From NCBI GenBank assembly GCA_964516845.1, contig CAZEXP010000006.1, positions 19,832 through 83,831 of the forward strand: a DNA stretch of 64,000 nucleotides. Reading direction: 5' to 3'. The notes under the pieces were generated by a model, which was given only the letters and a program-made list of their open reading frames with translations, was not told the origin of the DNA and did no database searches. Source of the stretch: JAPEKQ01 sp964516845 (GTDB taxonomy: Bacteria > Joyebacterota > Joyebacteria > Joyebacterales > Joyebacteraceae). How positions within the stretch are numbered: position 1 is the first letter of the stretch; every line of letters begins with the position of its first letter. Of the stretch, positions 1 through 8,666 are shown piece by piece. Made by a program: the position numbers and the translations under genes.

Positions 1-2
1 AG

Positions 3-728
3 AGAGCGACCGGCCGGCTCAGCCTCGGTGACCGGCTCCTGGTAGGCTTCGTTGGGGCGTTCGGGCCGGCAGTCGTCAGACTCCTTGGTGCCTCGTGGCG
101 CGTTCGCTTCGTCAATGCCGGCGCTGTTGGGTCGGTGCACGCGTCGGGGAGACCGCTCATCTACGCGTTCTGGCACAGCTACATACTGCCACTCGGGTAC
201 ACACACCGAGGCCGCGGCGTCGTGGTGCTGTCGTCATGGCATCGCGACGGTGAGATCACCGCACATCTGCTGAGGGCTCTCGGTTTCGCTGTCGAGCGAG
301 GCTCGACAACGCGCGGTTCCGTCCGGGGCGTGGTCAGGATGGTGGGGCGCGCTCGTGAGGGGCGCGACCTTGCGATCACTCCCGACGGACCGAAGGGGCC
401 GGCGCGGGTCTCTCAGACCGGTGCCGGATTCGTCTCGCGGAGGGCCGATGCGCCGATCGTCGCTCTCGGTGTCGGCGTCGACCGGTGCCGCCGGCTTTCG
501 GGTTGGGACCGTTTTGTGATCCCGTACCCGTTCGCCCGCATCGTCGTGCTCCACAGCGACCCCATCGAGATCGCAGAGGGTCAGGGCCTGGATGCCGCCG
601 CGTCGTCGCTCACCGCCGAGATCGATCGGCTCTGCATAGAGGCACAGGCGCTCGCGGAGGAACCGTCCCGGTTCGACGCGCTGAGCCGCGGCACATCCGG
701 GGATGCGGAGGGCCGGACGCGTGAGTAA
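3..728 (+). CDS. Lysophospholipid acyltransferase family protein (DUF374-like), 5' truncated
   Basis: The reading frame is open from the window edge and has no plausible start before the first conserved block, so the 5' end is missing. The visible part carries the DUF374 hallmarks: a PLIYAFWHSY block, a RDGEITA segment and an ITPDGPKGPAR motif. The HxxxxD-type and DGP motifs are typical of enzymes that acylate a lipid A or phospholipid precursor at the inner membrane. The gene overlaps the start of waaA, and lpxK follows, which fits a role in lipid A or envelope lipid synthesis. The exact substrate is unknown. The last residues are charged and not conserved. Confidence 0.8.
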   Translation, partial: RATGRLSLGDRLLVGFVGAFGPAVVRLLGASWRVRFVNAGAVGSVHASGRPLIYAFWHSYILPLGYTHRGRGVVVLSSWHRDGEITAHLLRALGFAVERGSTTRGSVRGVVRMVGRAREGRDLAITPDGPKGPARVSQTGAGFVSRRADAPIVALGVGVDRCRRLSGWDRFVIPYPFARIVVLHSDPIEIAEGQGLDAAASSLTAEIDRLCIEAQALAEEPSRFDALSRGTSGDAEGRTRE

Positions 729-2046
729 CCAGCGAACATGGACACCGTTTGCCTATCGCGTCTATCGATTCGCGACATGGGCCGTCTGGTGCCTGGTGTG
801 GGTGGGCCTGCGCGTTGCGGGGCTGAAGAGCCGGGAGTGGCGCGAGCGACTCGGGAACGTTCAGGACTCGCCGCAGGGGGCCGTCTGGGTCCACGCCGCA
901 TCCGTCGGCGAGGTCGGTGCCGCGCTCCCGCTCGTCCGCGAGCTGTCGTCGCGCGGATGCGACGTGCGCGTGACCGTTGTGACCCCGGCCGGCGTCCGCA
1001 TTGCCCGGACGTCGCTGCCGGAAAGCATCCCCGTGTGTTTCGCGCCGCTCGACTTCGTCGCCGTCACCAGGCGCGCCCTGCGCGCCACGCGCCCGTCGCT
1101 GATCATCCTCATCGAGACCGAGCTCTGGCCGAATCTCCTGTTCGAGGCGAGGGCCTGCGGTGTCCCTGTGGTGATGGCGAACGCGCGCCTGTCGGAGCGG
1201 AGTCTCTCGCGCTATCGTTCGAAGGGGTCGCCGCTGCGCGGTGTGGCGCAGCTCATTCGAGCCGCGGTCTGTCAGTCCGACGATGACGTGCGGCGTTTCG
1301 TCAGACTCGGGTTTGACCGGTCGAACGTGCGCTCCTTCGGCAGCACCAAGTTCGATTCGCTTGACGCTCCGTTGTCCGCCTCGAAGCGGGGGGAGCTGAG
1401 GAGGTCGTTCGGGTTCGATGCGGCTGCCCCCGTGCTGGTCTTCGGAAGCGTGAGGCCGCTGGAAGAGGCGGAGGTGGCCCGCGCTGTGGCACAGTGCCTG
1501 GCCGGTCTGGACCGCGCGCGCGCCGTGATCGCGCCGCGACACCTGGAGCGCGTCGCGCCGCTCATCGCGGCGCTCGGAGGCTCGGGCGTCGCCGGCGTTC
1601 GCAGAACCAGGCTCGTTCAGAGTGCGGCGGACGTGACGGAGCGTCCCGGCGTCGTCATCCTCGACACGACCGGCGAGCTCGGGGATGTGTACGCGATAGC
1701 CGACGCGGCGTTCGTGGGCGGGACGCTCGCGGACTACGGTGGGCACAACCCGCTCGAACCGGCGGCGCAGGGAGTGCCGGTCGTGCTCGGGCCGCACACG
1801 GAGACCTGTCGGGAGAACGCCGAGCTGCTGCTCGACGCAGGCGCGGCGGTGACGGTGTCGAATGGCGAGGAGCTTGCGGAAGAAATGGTCCGCATCGTGC
1901 GGGACGACGACGTTCGTCGGGCGATGTCGGAGGCTGCGCTCCGTGTGATGGAGGAGGGACGGGGAGCCTCCGCGCGCGCCGTCGAGTGGCTTGCCGGACT
2001 CGGACTGTTGCGGGTCGCCGGGCCCGGGGAAGGATCGACGTCGTGA
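721..2046 (+). CDS. waaA: 3-deoxy-D-manno-octulosonic acid (Kdo) transferase
   Basis: WaaA/KdtA transfers Kdo from CMP-Kdo to the lipid A precursor at the cytoplasmic face of the inner membrane. The protein has an N-terminal hydrophobic anchor, then the family block VWVHAASVGEVGAALP, an ETELWPNLL motif and a C-terminal nucleotide-sugar part with GGHNPLEPAAQG. About 441 residues is the usual length. I chose the GTG at 721 because a GGAGGG Shine-Dalgarno lies 8 nt upstream. An in-frame ATG at 703 would add six residues but has no clear ribosome site. The gene overlaps the upstream acyltransferase by 8 nt and lpxK by 4 nt, so translation is probably coupled. Whether it adds one or more Kdo residues cannot be read from the sequence. 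Confidence 0.95.
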   Translation: MSNQRTWTPFAYRVYRFATWAVWCLVWVGLRVAGLKSREWRERLGNVQDSPQGAVWVHAASVGEVGAALPLVRELSSRGCDVRVTVVTPAGVRIARTSLPESIPVCFAPLDFVAVTRRALRATRPSLIILIETELWPNLLFEARACGVPVVMANARLSERSLSRYRSKGSPLRGVAQLIRAAVCQSDDDVRRFVRLGFDRSNVRSFGSTKFDSLDAPLSASKRGELRRSFGFDAAAPVLVFGSVRPLEEAEVARAVAQCLAGLDRARAVIAPRHLERVAPLIAALGGSGVAGVRRTRLVQSAADVTERPGVVILDTTGELGDVYAIADAAFVGGTLADYGGHNPLEPAAQGVPVVLGPHTETCRENAELLLDAGAAVTVSNGEELAEEMVRIVRDDDVRRAMSEAALRVMEEGRGASARAVEWLAGLGLLRVAGPGEGSTS

Positions 2047-3215
2047 CCCGCCCGGAAAGGACTGCGCCGACCGGTGCGCCGGCGAGCGCGACACCCTCGT
2101 TGAGACGACGCAGCGCTTCGGCGTGGTGGCGCGATGTCGCCTACGCCCGAACGGATGTGCGCCCGCCCGGCTTGTATGCGGTCTGGTTCCTCGTGTTCTG
2201 CTCGGTCGTCTACGGGATCATCTCGTTCCTGGCGATGCGCCTCCGGGCGCGTGGAGCGGTCAGCGCGACGGTCCCCGTCATCTCGGTAGGGAACCTCGTT
2301 GTCGGTGGCACCGGCAAGACACCACTCGTGGTCTATCTTGCGCGGATGCTCGTGAGCGATGGTCACCGGGTCGTGGTCGTCAGCCGGGGCTACGGACGGG
2401 CCGGGCGGACGCCCGTCATCGTCTCGCGGGGCGACCGGGCGCTGGTCGGGTGGCGCGAGGCGGGTGATGAGCCCTCGCTTATCTCCATGCTGGCTCGCGG
2501 CGCCGGAGTGGTCGTCGCCTCTCGGCGGTCGGAAGGCGTGCGCGTCGCGGTGGAAAAGCTCCGGGCCGGTGTTATACTTCTTGATGACGGCATGCAGCAT
2601 GTGCAGCTTGCCCGCGATCTGGATATCGTCGCGGTCGACGCACGCTCGCCGCTCGGGAACGGTCATTTGCTCCCGGCCGGTCCTCTTCGGGAACATCCGC
2701 TCGGTGTCATGAGGGCGGGGCTCATCGTCGCGACGCGGTGCGACCGGGCCGGAGGTGCGGCGGACGTGCGGCGGACCGTGGGTTCGCTTGCCCCCGGTAT
2801 CCCGATCGTCGAGACGAGAATGCGTCTGGCCGAGCTCTGGGACGTCTCGACGGAGCGCCCCGTCAGGGCGGCCGACATCCGCGGTGGAACGGCGTTCGCG
2901 GTGGCCGGGATCGCCGATCCTGACGACTTCAGGGAGACGCTGCGCGAACTCGGCTTCCACGTTGTCGGTCTGCACGCGTTCGCCGACCACCACGAGTTCA
3001 CGGACGACGACATCGCCGGTCTCGATGAGGAGCTGGACGAATTCGGGGCGAGTGTCGTCCTCACGACGGAGAAGGACGCGGTCCGGCTCCGTGGCTGGCG
3101 TCCGCGCGTGCCGCTCGTCGCCGTCGGGATCGACATCGAAGTGACGCGGGGCGAGAGCCTGGTGCGCGACGCGCTCAGACGCGCGATCGCGCGGGGAGAA
3201 CGAGATGACGCTTGA
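2043..3215 (+). CDS. lpxK: Tetraacyldisaccharide 4'-kinase
   Basis: LpxK phosphorylates the 4' position of the tetraacyldisaccharide to give lipid IVA. After an N-terminal membrane-associated helix (about residues 44-65) the Walker A motif GGTGKT is at residues 88-93. The characteristic DDGMQHVQLARD block and the ARSPLGNGHLLPAGPLRE segment follow. The C-terminal part carries HHEFTDDDI and TTEKDAVRL, also family features. About 390 residues is somewhat longer than many LpxK proteins because of a basic N-terminal extension. The GTG start overlaps the waaA stop (GTGA), and the 3' end overlaps nadA by 11 nt. With waaA it shows that the organism makes Kdo-lipid A. Confidence 0.95.
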   Translation: MTRPERTAPTGAPASATPSLRRRSASAWWRDVAYARTDVRPPGLYAVWFLVFCSVVYGIISFLAMRLRARGAVSATVPVISVGNLVVGGTGKTPLVVYLARMLVSDGHRVVVVSRGYGRAGRTPVIVSRGDRALVGWREAGDEPSLISMLARGAGVVVASRRSEGVRVAVEKLRAGVILLDDGMQHVQLARDLDIVAVDARSPLGNGHLLPAGPLREHPLGVMRAGLIVATRCDRAGGAADVRRTVGSLAPGIPIVETRMRLAELWDVSTERPVRAADIRGGTAFAVAGIADPDDFRETLRELGFHVVGLHAFADHHEFTDDDIAGLDEELDEFGASVVLTTEKDAVRLRGWRPRVPLVAVGIDIEVTRGESLVRDALRRAIARGERDDA

Positions 3216-4131
3216 GGAATACGGAGGTCTGTCGACCGAGGAACTGTCGGAACGGATCCGCCGGTCGAAGGAGGAGAAGCGGGCGGTCATCCTGGGCCAC
3301 AACTACCAGGTGCCGGAGGTGCAGGTGCTCGCCGATCACCTTGGCGATTCGCTGAGGCTGGCGCAGCTCGCGACCGAGACCGATGCTGAGCTCATCGTTC
3401 TCTGCGGTGTGTGGTTCATGGCGGAAAGCGCGAAGATCCTCAATCCGGACCGACGCGTCATCATCCCGTCAAGGGACGCGGGCTGTCCAATGGCCGAGAT
3501 GGCTACCGCCGAGGGCGTTGTCAGGCTCAAACGGCGGCATCCGGGCGTCCCCGTCGTCAGCTACGTCAATACGTCCGCGGAGGTCAAGGCTGTCAGCGAC
3601 GTCTGCTGCACGTCGGCCAATGCGGTCAGGATCGTCGAGGCCGTCGAGGGCGACACGGTCATCTTCGTTCCCGACAGGAACCTCGGCGCGTACGTGGCCT
3701 CGAAGACCGGGAAGAACGTCATTCTCTGGCAGGGGCACTGCTACGTGCACAACATGTTCGTTCCGGAGGACATCGAACTCGCCCGCGGCGAGCATCCCGG
3801 TGTTCCCGTGGTCGTCCATCCCGAATCGCCGCCCGACGTCATCGCGCGGGCCGAGTTCGTGGCGTCGACCGGAGGCATGATGAAGCTCGCCGAGGAATAC
3901 GACGAACTCATCGTCGGGACGGAGATCGGACTCATCGAGAGAATGAATCGGGAGTTTCCCGAGAAGCGCTTCTATCCGCTCTCGGCGTTCGCGGTCTGCC
4001 GCACTATGAAGATGACGGACCTTCCTCGGCTCGCGTGGGCGCTCGAGCACGAGGAGTACGAGGTGACGGTGCCCGAGGACATCCGTCGGGGCGCGGAGCG
4101 CGCGCTCGCGCGTATGCTCGAGCTCTCCTGA
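3205..4131 (+). CDS. nadA: Quinolinate synthase
   Basis: NadA condenses iminoaspartate with dihydroxyacetone phosphate to quinolinate for NAD synthesis, using a [4Fe-4S] cluster. The three cluster cysteines expected from the family are visible: C94 in SRDAGCPMA, C179 in QGHCYVH and C265 in FAVCRTMKM. The substrate-binding HNYQ motif is at residues 32-35, and YVNTSAEVKA is conserved. At 308 residues it is the short NadA form. The start overlaps lpxK by 11 nt. It is followed directly by nadB, the source of iminoaspartate, so the two form a functional pair. No nadC is in the window. Confidence 0.97.
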   Translation: MTLEEYGGLSTEELSERIRRSKEEKRAVILGHNYQVPEVQVLADHLGDSLRLAQLATETDAELIVLCGVWFMAESAKILNPDRRVIIPSRDAGCPMAEMATAEGVVRLKRRHPGVPVVSYVNTSAEVKAVSDVCCTSANAVRIVEAVEGDTVIFVPDRNLGAYVASKTGKNVILWQGHCYVHNMFVPEDIELARGEHPGVPVVVHPESPPDVIARAEFVASTGGMMKLAEEYDELIVGTEIGLIERMNREFPEKRFYPLSAFAVCRTMKMTDLPRLAWALEHEEYEVTVPEDIRRGAERALARMLELS

Positions 4132-4154
4132 GCCGGGCGTGGGGGAGGCATGAC

Positions 4155-5759
4155 GTGGAGAGGTCCGACTTCATCGTCGTCGGAAGCGGGATCGCCGGGC
4201 TGACGTTCGCTCTGAACGCGGCCGAGAGCGGGCGGGTCCTCATCGTCACGAAGAAGGACGACAAGGAGTCTGCCACGAATCTGGCGCAGGGCGGCATTGC
4301 CGCCGTCGTGGCGCGCGAGGATTCGTTCGATCGACATGTCGAGGACACACTTGCCGCCGGCGTTGGCCTCTGCAATCGCGAGGCCGTGGAGATCGCCGTC
4401 CGGGGTGGCCCGGACGCCGTGCGTCGCCTCACCGAGTGGGGGACTCACTTCTCCACGGAGACCGACAGCGCGGGCGGCACATCGCTCGCGCTTGGTCGAG
4501 AGGGCGGCCACTCCGAACGTCGCATCGTGCACGCGGCGGACATGACCGGACGCGAGATCGAGGCCGCGCTCCTCGGAGCGGTCGACCGGCATCCGAACAT
4601 CGAGGTGCTCGAGGACCACATCGCGCTCGACCTCATCACGACGGGCGAGGGAGTGGACAAGGCCTGCGCCGGCGTCCAGGTGCTCGATGACCCCGCTGGC
4701 GAGGTGAAGACGCTCCTCGCGTCGGTGACGGTGCTCGCGACCGGCGGATGCGGACGCGTCTACCTCTACACGACCAACCCCGATATCGCCACGGGCGACG
4801 GCATCGCCATGGCGTTTCGGGCGGGCGTCGCCGTGCGGAACATGGAATTCGTGCAGTTCCACCCGACCTGCCTCTATCATCCGGACGTTCGTTCGTTCCT
4901 TATCTCGGAGGCCGTCCGAGGCGAGGGAGCCGTGCTTCTGAGTCTCGCGGGCGAACGGATCATGGAGGGTGTCGATCCCAGGAAGGAACTCGCTCCGCGC
5001 GACATCGTTGCTCGGGCCATCGACCGGACCATGAAGCAGACCGGTGACAAGCATGTCTATCTCGACATCACGCACGTCGCGCCCGAGCGTGTGACGGCGC
5101 GCTTCCCGGGCATCTCATCGCGTCTGATGGAACTCGGCATCGACATGACGAGCGAGCCGATCCCGGTCGTCCCGGCGGCGCACTATCTGTGCGGCGGTAT
5201 CGAGGTCGACATGGACTGCCGAACCAGCCTCCCGGGTCTCTACGCATGCGGCGAGACCGCGCACACCGGGATGCACGGGGCCAACCGTCTCGCGAGCAAT
5301 TCCCTTCTCGAGGCGGTCGTCTTCAGTGAGCGTGCCGCGCGGCGCGCGACCGCCGAGCTTGCGGAGCGGCGTGCGGCTCGCGACGCCTCCGGCGACGTCG
5401 AGTGGGACGGCATGGGGGTCGGCCCGATTCCCGAGGGTGTGCTGATGGACTACAACTGGGACGTCGTGAGGCGTCTGATGTGGGACTACGTGGGCATCGT
5501 CCGGACGGAAAGGCGTCTCAGACTCGCGGTCGCGCGGATGGCCGCGATCAGACGCGAGGTCATGGATCTCTACGCCCGGTACCCCGTCAACGCCGACATC
5601 CTCGAGCTTCGGAATATCTCGCTCGTCGGCGAACTCGTCATCCGTTGCGCGCTCGACCGGCGTGAATCCCGGGGGCTCCACTACCTGGAGGACCATCCCG
5701 ACCGCGATGACGAGAACTACCTCCGCGACACCGTGATCCCGGGGGGGTCCGGGCTCTAG
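4155..5759 (+). CDS. nadB: L-aspartate oxidase
   Basis: NadB oxidises L-aspartate to iminoaspartate with FAD, supplying NadA. The N-terminal dinucleotide motif GSGIAG is at residues 10-15, followed by NLAQGGIAAV. The flavin-linked block MHGANRLASNSLLEA near the C-terminal third is diagnostic of the succinate dehydrogenase/aspartate oxidase family, and AHYLCGGIEVD is also present. The GTG at 4155 is chosen because GGGGGAGG lies just upstream and the FAD fold begins a few residues in; the open frame extends further 5' only as overlap with nadA. At 534 residues the length is normal. Only 23 nt separate it from nadA. Confidence 0.95.
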   Translation: MERSDFIVVGSGIAGLTFALNAAESGRVLIVTKKDDKESATNLAQGGIAAVVAREDSFDRHVEDTLAAGVGLCNREAVEIAVRGGPDAVRRLTEWGTHFSTETDSAGGTSLALGREGGHSERRIVHAADMTGREIEAALLGAVDRHPNIEVLEDHIALDLITTGEGVDKACAGVQVLDDPAGEVKTLLASVTVLATGGCGRVYLYTTNPDIATGDGIAMAFRAGVAVRNMEFVQFHPTCLYHPDVRSFLISEAVRGEGAVLLSLAGERIMEGVDPRKELAPRDIVARAIDRTMKQTGDKHVYLDITHVAPERVTARFPGISSRLMELGIDMTSEPIPVVPAAHYLCGGIEVDMDCRTSLPGLYACGETAHTGMHGANRLASNSLLEAVVFSERAARRATAELAERRAARDASGDVEWDGMGVGPIPEGVLMDYNWDVVRRLMWDYVGIVRTERRLRLAVARMAAIRREVMDLYARYPVNADILELRNISLVGELVIRCALDRRESRGLHYLEDHPDRDDENYLRDTVIPGGSGL

Positions 5760-5775
5760 CACGGGAGCGATCACC

Positions 5776-7362
5776 ATGAGACTGCGACACACGTGGGCGG
5801 CGGCTGCGATCATCCTGGCGGCGTCCTGCCTCTCGGCGTGCGCCCGGGGAAGCGAGGAGACGATGAGCAGCGAACGCTACGAAGTGAGACGCCCCGTGGT
5901 CGCGGGGACGTTCTATCCCGGTGACGCCGCGGAACTTGGCGCCGAGGTCGACGGATATCTGGAAGACGCCGAGCAGCTCGAGCTTCCCGGCGAGATCGCG
6001 GCCGTCATCGCGCCGCACGCGGGATATGCCTATTCGGGCGGGGTAGCCGGTGCGGCGTATGCGCAGCTTCGCGGGTATTCGTTCGACACGGTCGTCGTGG
6101 TTGCGCCGTCGCACCGCGCGGCGTTCCGCGGGTCCTCCGTTTACGGAGGGGATGCGTATGAGACGCCGCTGGGGACCGTTCCTGTCGATGAGACACTCGC
6201 GGACGCCATCCGCGGGCGCGGTGAGGCGTTCGCCTATCGGCCGGGGGCGCATTCGGCCGAGCACTCGCTCGAGGTCCAGGTTCCGTTCCTTCAGCGTGTG
6301 CTGGAGGACTTCGCGATCGTGCCGATCGTGATGGGGGAGCAGACCGAGTCGGCCGTGCGGGCGCTGGCGGGCGCCATCGCCCGGGCGGTCGAGGGGACCT
6401 CGTCGCGCGTTCTTCTCGTGGCCAGCACCGACCTGTCGCACTATCACGACCAGCAGAGCGCGAACGCGCTCGACCGCGTCCTGGTTGACCGCGTCGCCGC
6501 CTTCGATCCGGAGGGGCTTCTGGCCGACCTCGCCGCGGGCCGATGCGAAGCGTGCGGGGGAGGACCGACGGCCGTCGTCATGATGGCGGCCAGACACCTC
6601 GGAGCCGATCGCGCCACCGTCGTGAGGTACGCGACGTCCGGCGACGTCTCGGGAGACATGAGCCAGGTCGTGGGATATCTCTCCGCGGTCCTGACTCGAC
6701 GGCCCGCGGAGCAGAACGCCACGACGTCGGCCGGTGCGACGCCAGCGGCGCCGGGCACTGGGGACGGGAGCGGGTCCGCCGGGGACGCCGTGGCTCCGTA
6801 CGAAGGTCTGACGAACGACGAACGCCTTACGCTGCTCGGACTCGCGCGCGCGACCGTTGAGGCCGCCGTGCGTGGTAAGCCGCTGCCGGGTCTCGATGCG
6901 GTCACGCCGGCTCTCTCGACGCCGTGTGGTGGATTCGTCACGCTCGACAAGCGTGGGCAACTGAGAGGGTGCATCGGGTACGTCGTCGCCGTGAAGCCGC
7001 TCCACGAGACGGTCTCCGAGATGGCGGTTCAGGCGGCGCTTCACGATCCGCGGTTCCCCGCGGTGACCGCTTCGGAGCTCCCCGACATCGAGATCGAGAT
7101 CTCCGTGCTCTCGCCGCTGCTGGCGGTCGATGACGTCTCCGAGATCCAGGTCGGCCGCGACGGGCTCGTCATCAGAGGACGCGGGACGAGCGGGCTGTTG
7201 CTCCCACAGGTGGCCTCCGAACGCGGATGGGACCGGGAGACGTTCCTCGATCAGACATGCGTGAAAGCGGGTTTGCCTCCGGGGACCTGGCGTGAGCGGG
7301 ACATCACGATCCAACGCTTCTCGGCCGAGGTCTTCAGCGAGAAGGATATGGGCCTGCGGTGA
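5776..7362 (+). CDS. Memo-AMMECR1 fusion lipoprotein (AmmeMemoRadiSam system proteins B and A)
   Basis: Two domains are fused. Residues about 38-305 are the Memo-like domain (APHAGYAYSG with H81, APSHR with H113, EHSLEVQVPF with H163). Residues about 345-528 are the AMMECR1 domain with its LRGCIG signature. A low-complexity Ala/Gly/Thr linker joins them. The N-terminus is a hydrophobic leader ending in Leu-Ser-Ala-Cys (residues 19-22), a lipobox, so the product is predicted to be an exported lipoprotein; cytoplasmic Memo and AMMECR1 proteins lack this. The radical SAM partner follows after 31 nt, as expected for the AmmeMemoRadiSam triad. The reaction of this system is not established. Domain identity is firm, export is predicted. 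Confidence 0.9.
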   Translation: MRLRHTWAAAAIILAASCLSACARGSEETMSSERYEVRRPVVAGTFYPGDAAELGAEVDGYLEDAEQLELPGEIAAVIAPHAGYAYSGGVAGAAYAQLRGYSFDTVVVVAPSHRAAFRGSSVYGGDAYETPLGTVPVDETLADAIRGRGEAFAYRPGAHSAEHSLEVQVPFLQRVLEDFAIVPIVMGEQTESAVRALAGAIARAVEGTSSRVLLVASTDLSHYHDQQSANALDRVLVDRVAAFDPEGLLADLAAGRCEACGGGPTAVVMMAARHLGADRATVVRYATSGDVSGDMSQVVGYLSAVLTRRPAEQNATTSAGATPAAPGTGDGSGSAGDAVAPYEGLTNDERLTLLGLARATVEAAVRGKPLPGLDAVTPALSTPCGGFVTLDKRGQLRGCIGYVVAVKPLHETVSEMAVQAALHDPRFPAVTASELPDIEIEISVLSPLLAVDDVSEIQVGRDGLVIRGRGTSGLLLPQVASERGWDRETFLDQTCVKAGLPPGTWRERDITIQRFSAEVFSEKDMGLR

Positions 7363-7393
7363 CGTCGCGGGTGAGCGAAGGTCGGGAGGCATC

Positions 7394-8509
7394 ATGAGGT
7401 GGTTCACGCCCCTGCTGCTGACAGCGGCGCTCGCGGTCGGAATTCTCGGCGTCACTGGTCTGGTGACGTCCGGTTCCGACGGCGGCGCTCCGGGGTACAC
7501 CGACCCGCGTGTCGCGCTCTACTGGGAGGACGCGGGCGGAGGGAACGTCCGGTGCACGCTGTGTCCCCGCCGGTGTGTCGTGCCGCCGGGCGCGCGAGGG
7601 CATTGCGGCGTCCGTGAGAACCGCGGCGGGACCTACTACACGCTCTCGTACGGCAACCCGTGCGCCGTGCACGTCGACCCTATCGAAAAGAAGCCCTTCT
7701 ATCATTTCCTGCCGACAACCTCATCGTTCTCGATCGCGGTGGCCGGGTGCAATCTCGACTGCAAGTTCTGTCAGAACTGGCATATCTCGCAGCGTCGACC
7801 CGAGGAGACGTACAACTACAGGCTTCCGCCCGAGGAACTCGTCGACCTCGCCCTTGAGAGCGGGTGCAACAGCATCGCCTACACCTACTCGGAACCGACC
7901 ATCTTCTACGAGTACATGCTCGACTGCGCGCGGGAGGCGCGGGGGCGCGGTCTGCGGAACGTCTATCACTCCAACGGATTCATCAATGAACAACCGCTCC
8001 GCGAGCTCTGTTCGTACCTCGATGCCGCGAACATCGATCTCAAGGGTTTCACGGAGGAGTACTACTCGGAGATGACCGGAGGAAGCCTCGCGCCGGTGCT
8101 GCGGTCGCTCCGGATCCTCGTCGAGGAGGGTGTGCATCTGGAACTGACGACGCTCGTGGTCCCGGGCGGGAACGACGACCCCGACGATCTCCGGGCGATG
8201 TGCCGCTGGATCCACGAGAATCTGGGGGACTCGGTTCCGCTCCACTTCTCGCGATTCCACCCGCAGTATCAGCTGACCGGGCTGGCGCCGACGCCGCTGG
8301 CAACGCTCGAACTCGCGCGGCGGACGGCGCTCGAGGAAGGGCTCCGCTTCGTCTATATCGGCAACATCCCCGGACACGAGGCGAACAGCACCTACTGTCC
8401 CTCCTGTGGCGAGCTGCTGATCTATCGGGTCGGGTATGACGTTGAGATCCGGGGGCTCGATGCGGGGGTGTGCGCGACGTGTGGTGATGTCATCGAGGGC
8501 GTCTGGTAG
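7394..8509 (+). CDS. AmmeMemoRadiSam system radical SAM enzyme with N-terminal membrane segment
   Basis: The radical SAM cluster motif C119-x3-C123-x2-C126 (CNLDCKFC, then QNWHIS) is clear. An upstream Cys-rich block (CTLCPRRC, HCGVREN) and DPIEKKPFYHFLP are typical of the AmmeMemoRadiSam radical SAM family, related to pyruvate-formate-lyase activase. The C-terminus has two CxxC pairs (CPSCGE, CATCGD), probably a zinc-ribbon. Residues about 6-24 form a hydrophobic segment followed by an acidic, Gly-rich stretch, which suggests a signal anchor; there is no twin-arginine motif. The ATG at 7394 follows a GGGAGG site. It lies just downstream of the Memo-AMMECR1 lipoprotein gene. The substrate is unknown. 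A membrane-anchored radical SAM enzyme is unusual. Confidence 0.9.
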   Translation: MRWFTPLLLTAALAVGILGVTGLVTSGSDGGAPGYTDPRVALYWEDAGGGNVRCTLCPRRCVVPPGARGHCGVRENRGGTYYTLSYGNPCAVHVDPIEKKPFYHFLPTTSSFSIAVAGCNLDCKFCQNWHISQRRPEETYNYRLPPEELVDLALESGCNSIAYTYSEPTIFYEYMLDCAREARGRGLRNVYHSNGFINEQPLRELCSYLDAANIDLKGFTEEYYSEMTGGSLAPVLRSLRILVEEGVHLELTTLVVPGGNDDPDDLRAMCRWIHENLGDSVPLHFSRFHPQYQLTGLAPTPLATLELARRTALEEGLRFVYIGNIPGHEANSTYCPSCGELLIYRVGYDVEIRGLDAGVCATCGDVIEGVW

Positions 8510-8524
8510 CGTTCGTGCGGGTGA

Positions 8525-8545
8525 TGGGCGCTCCGCAAGCGCCCA
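8525..8545 (+). terminator. GC-rich hairpin after the radical SAM gene
   Basis: A perfect 8-bp stem (TGGGCGCT with AGCGCCCA) encloses a 5-nt loop, 15 nt after the stop codon at 8509. No T-run follows, so it may be a weak or factor-assisted terminator or an RNA 3' stabiliser. Confidence 0.45.
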
Positions 8546-8567
8546 CACAGTGGGGGGCACCGCGAGG

Positions 8568-8596
8568 TTGACAGGCCGCTCACCATCGTCTATTGT
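8568..8596 (+). promoter_or_regulatory. Sigma70-type promoter for the beta-helix protein gene
   Basis: TTGACA at 8568-8573 is separated by 17 bp from TATTGT at 8591-8596. Transcription would begin near 8603, giving a leader of about 64 nt before the ATG at 8667. Confidence 0.7.
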
Positions 8597-8666
8597 CTAG
8601 GTGAAGTATATCCAGGTTCAGCGACCGGAGATCTTGGAACCTCTCAGTAGCGAGAAGGAGGAGCAG

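Noticed and set aside
610..2094. A long minus-strand frame opposite waaA
   Set aside because: waaA on the + strand has all family motifs, and the minus frame is low-complexity.
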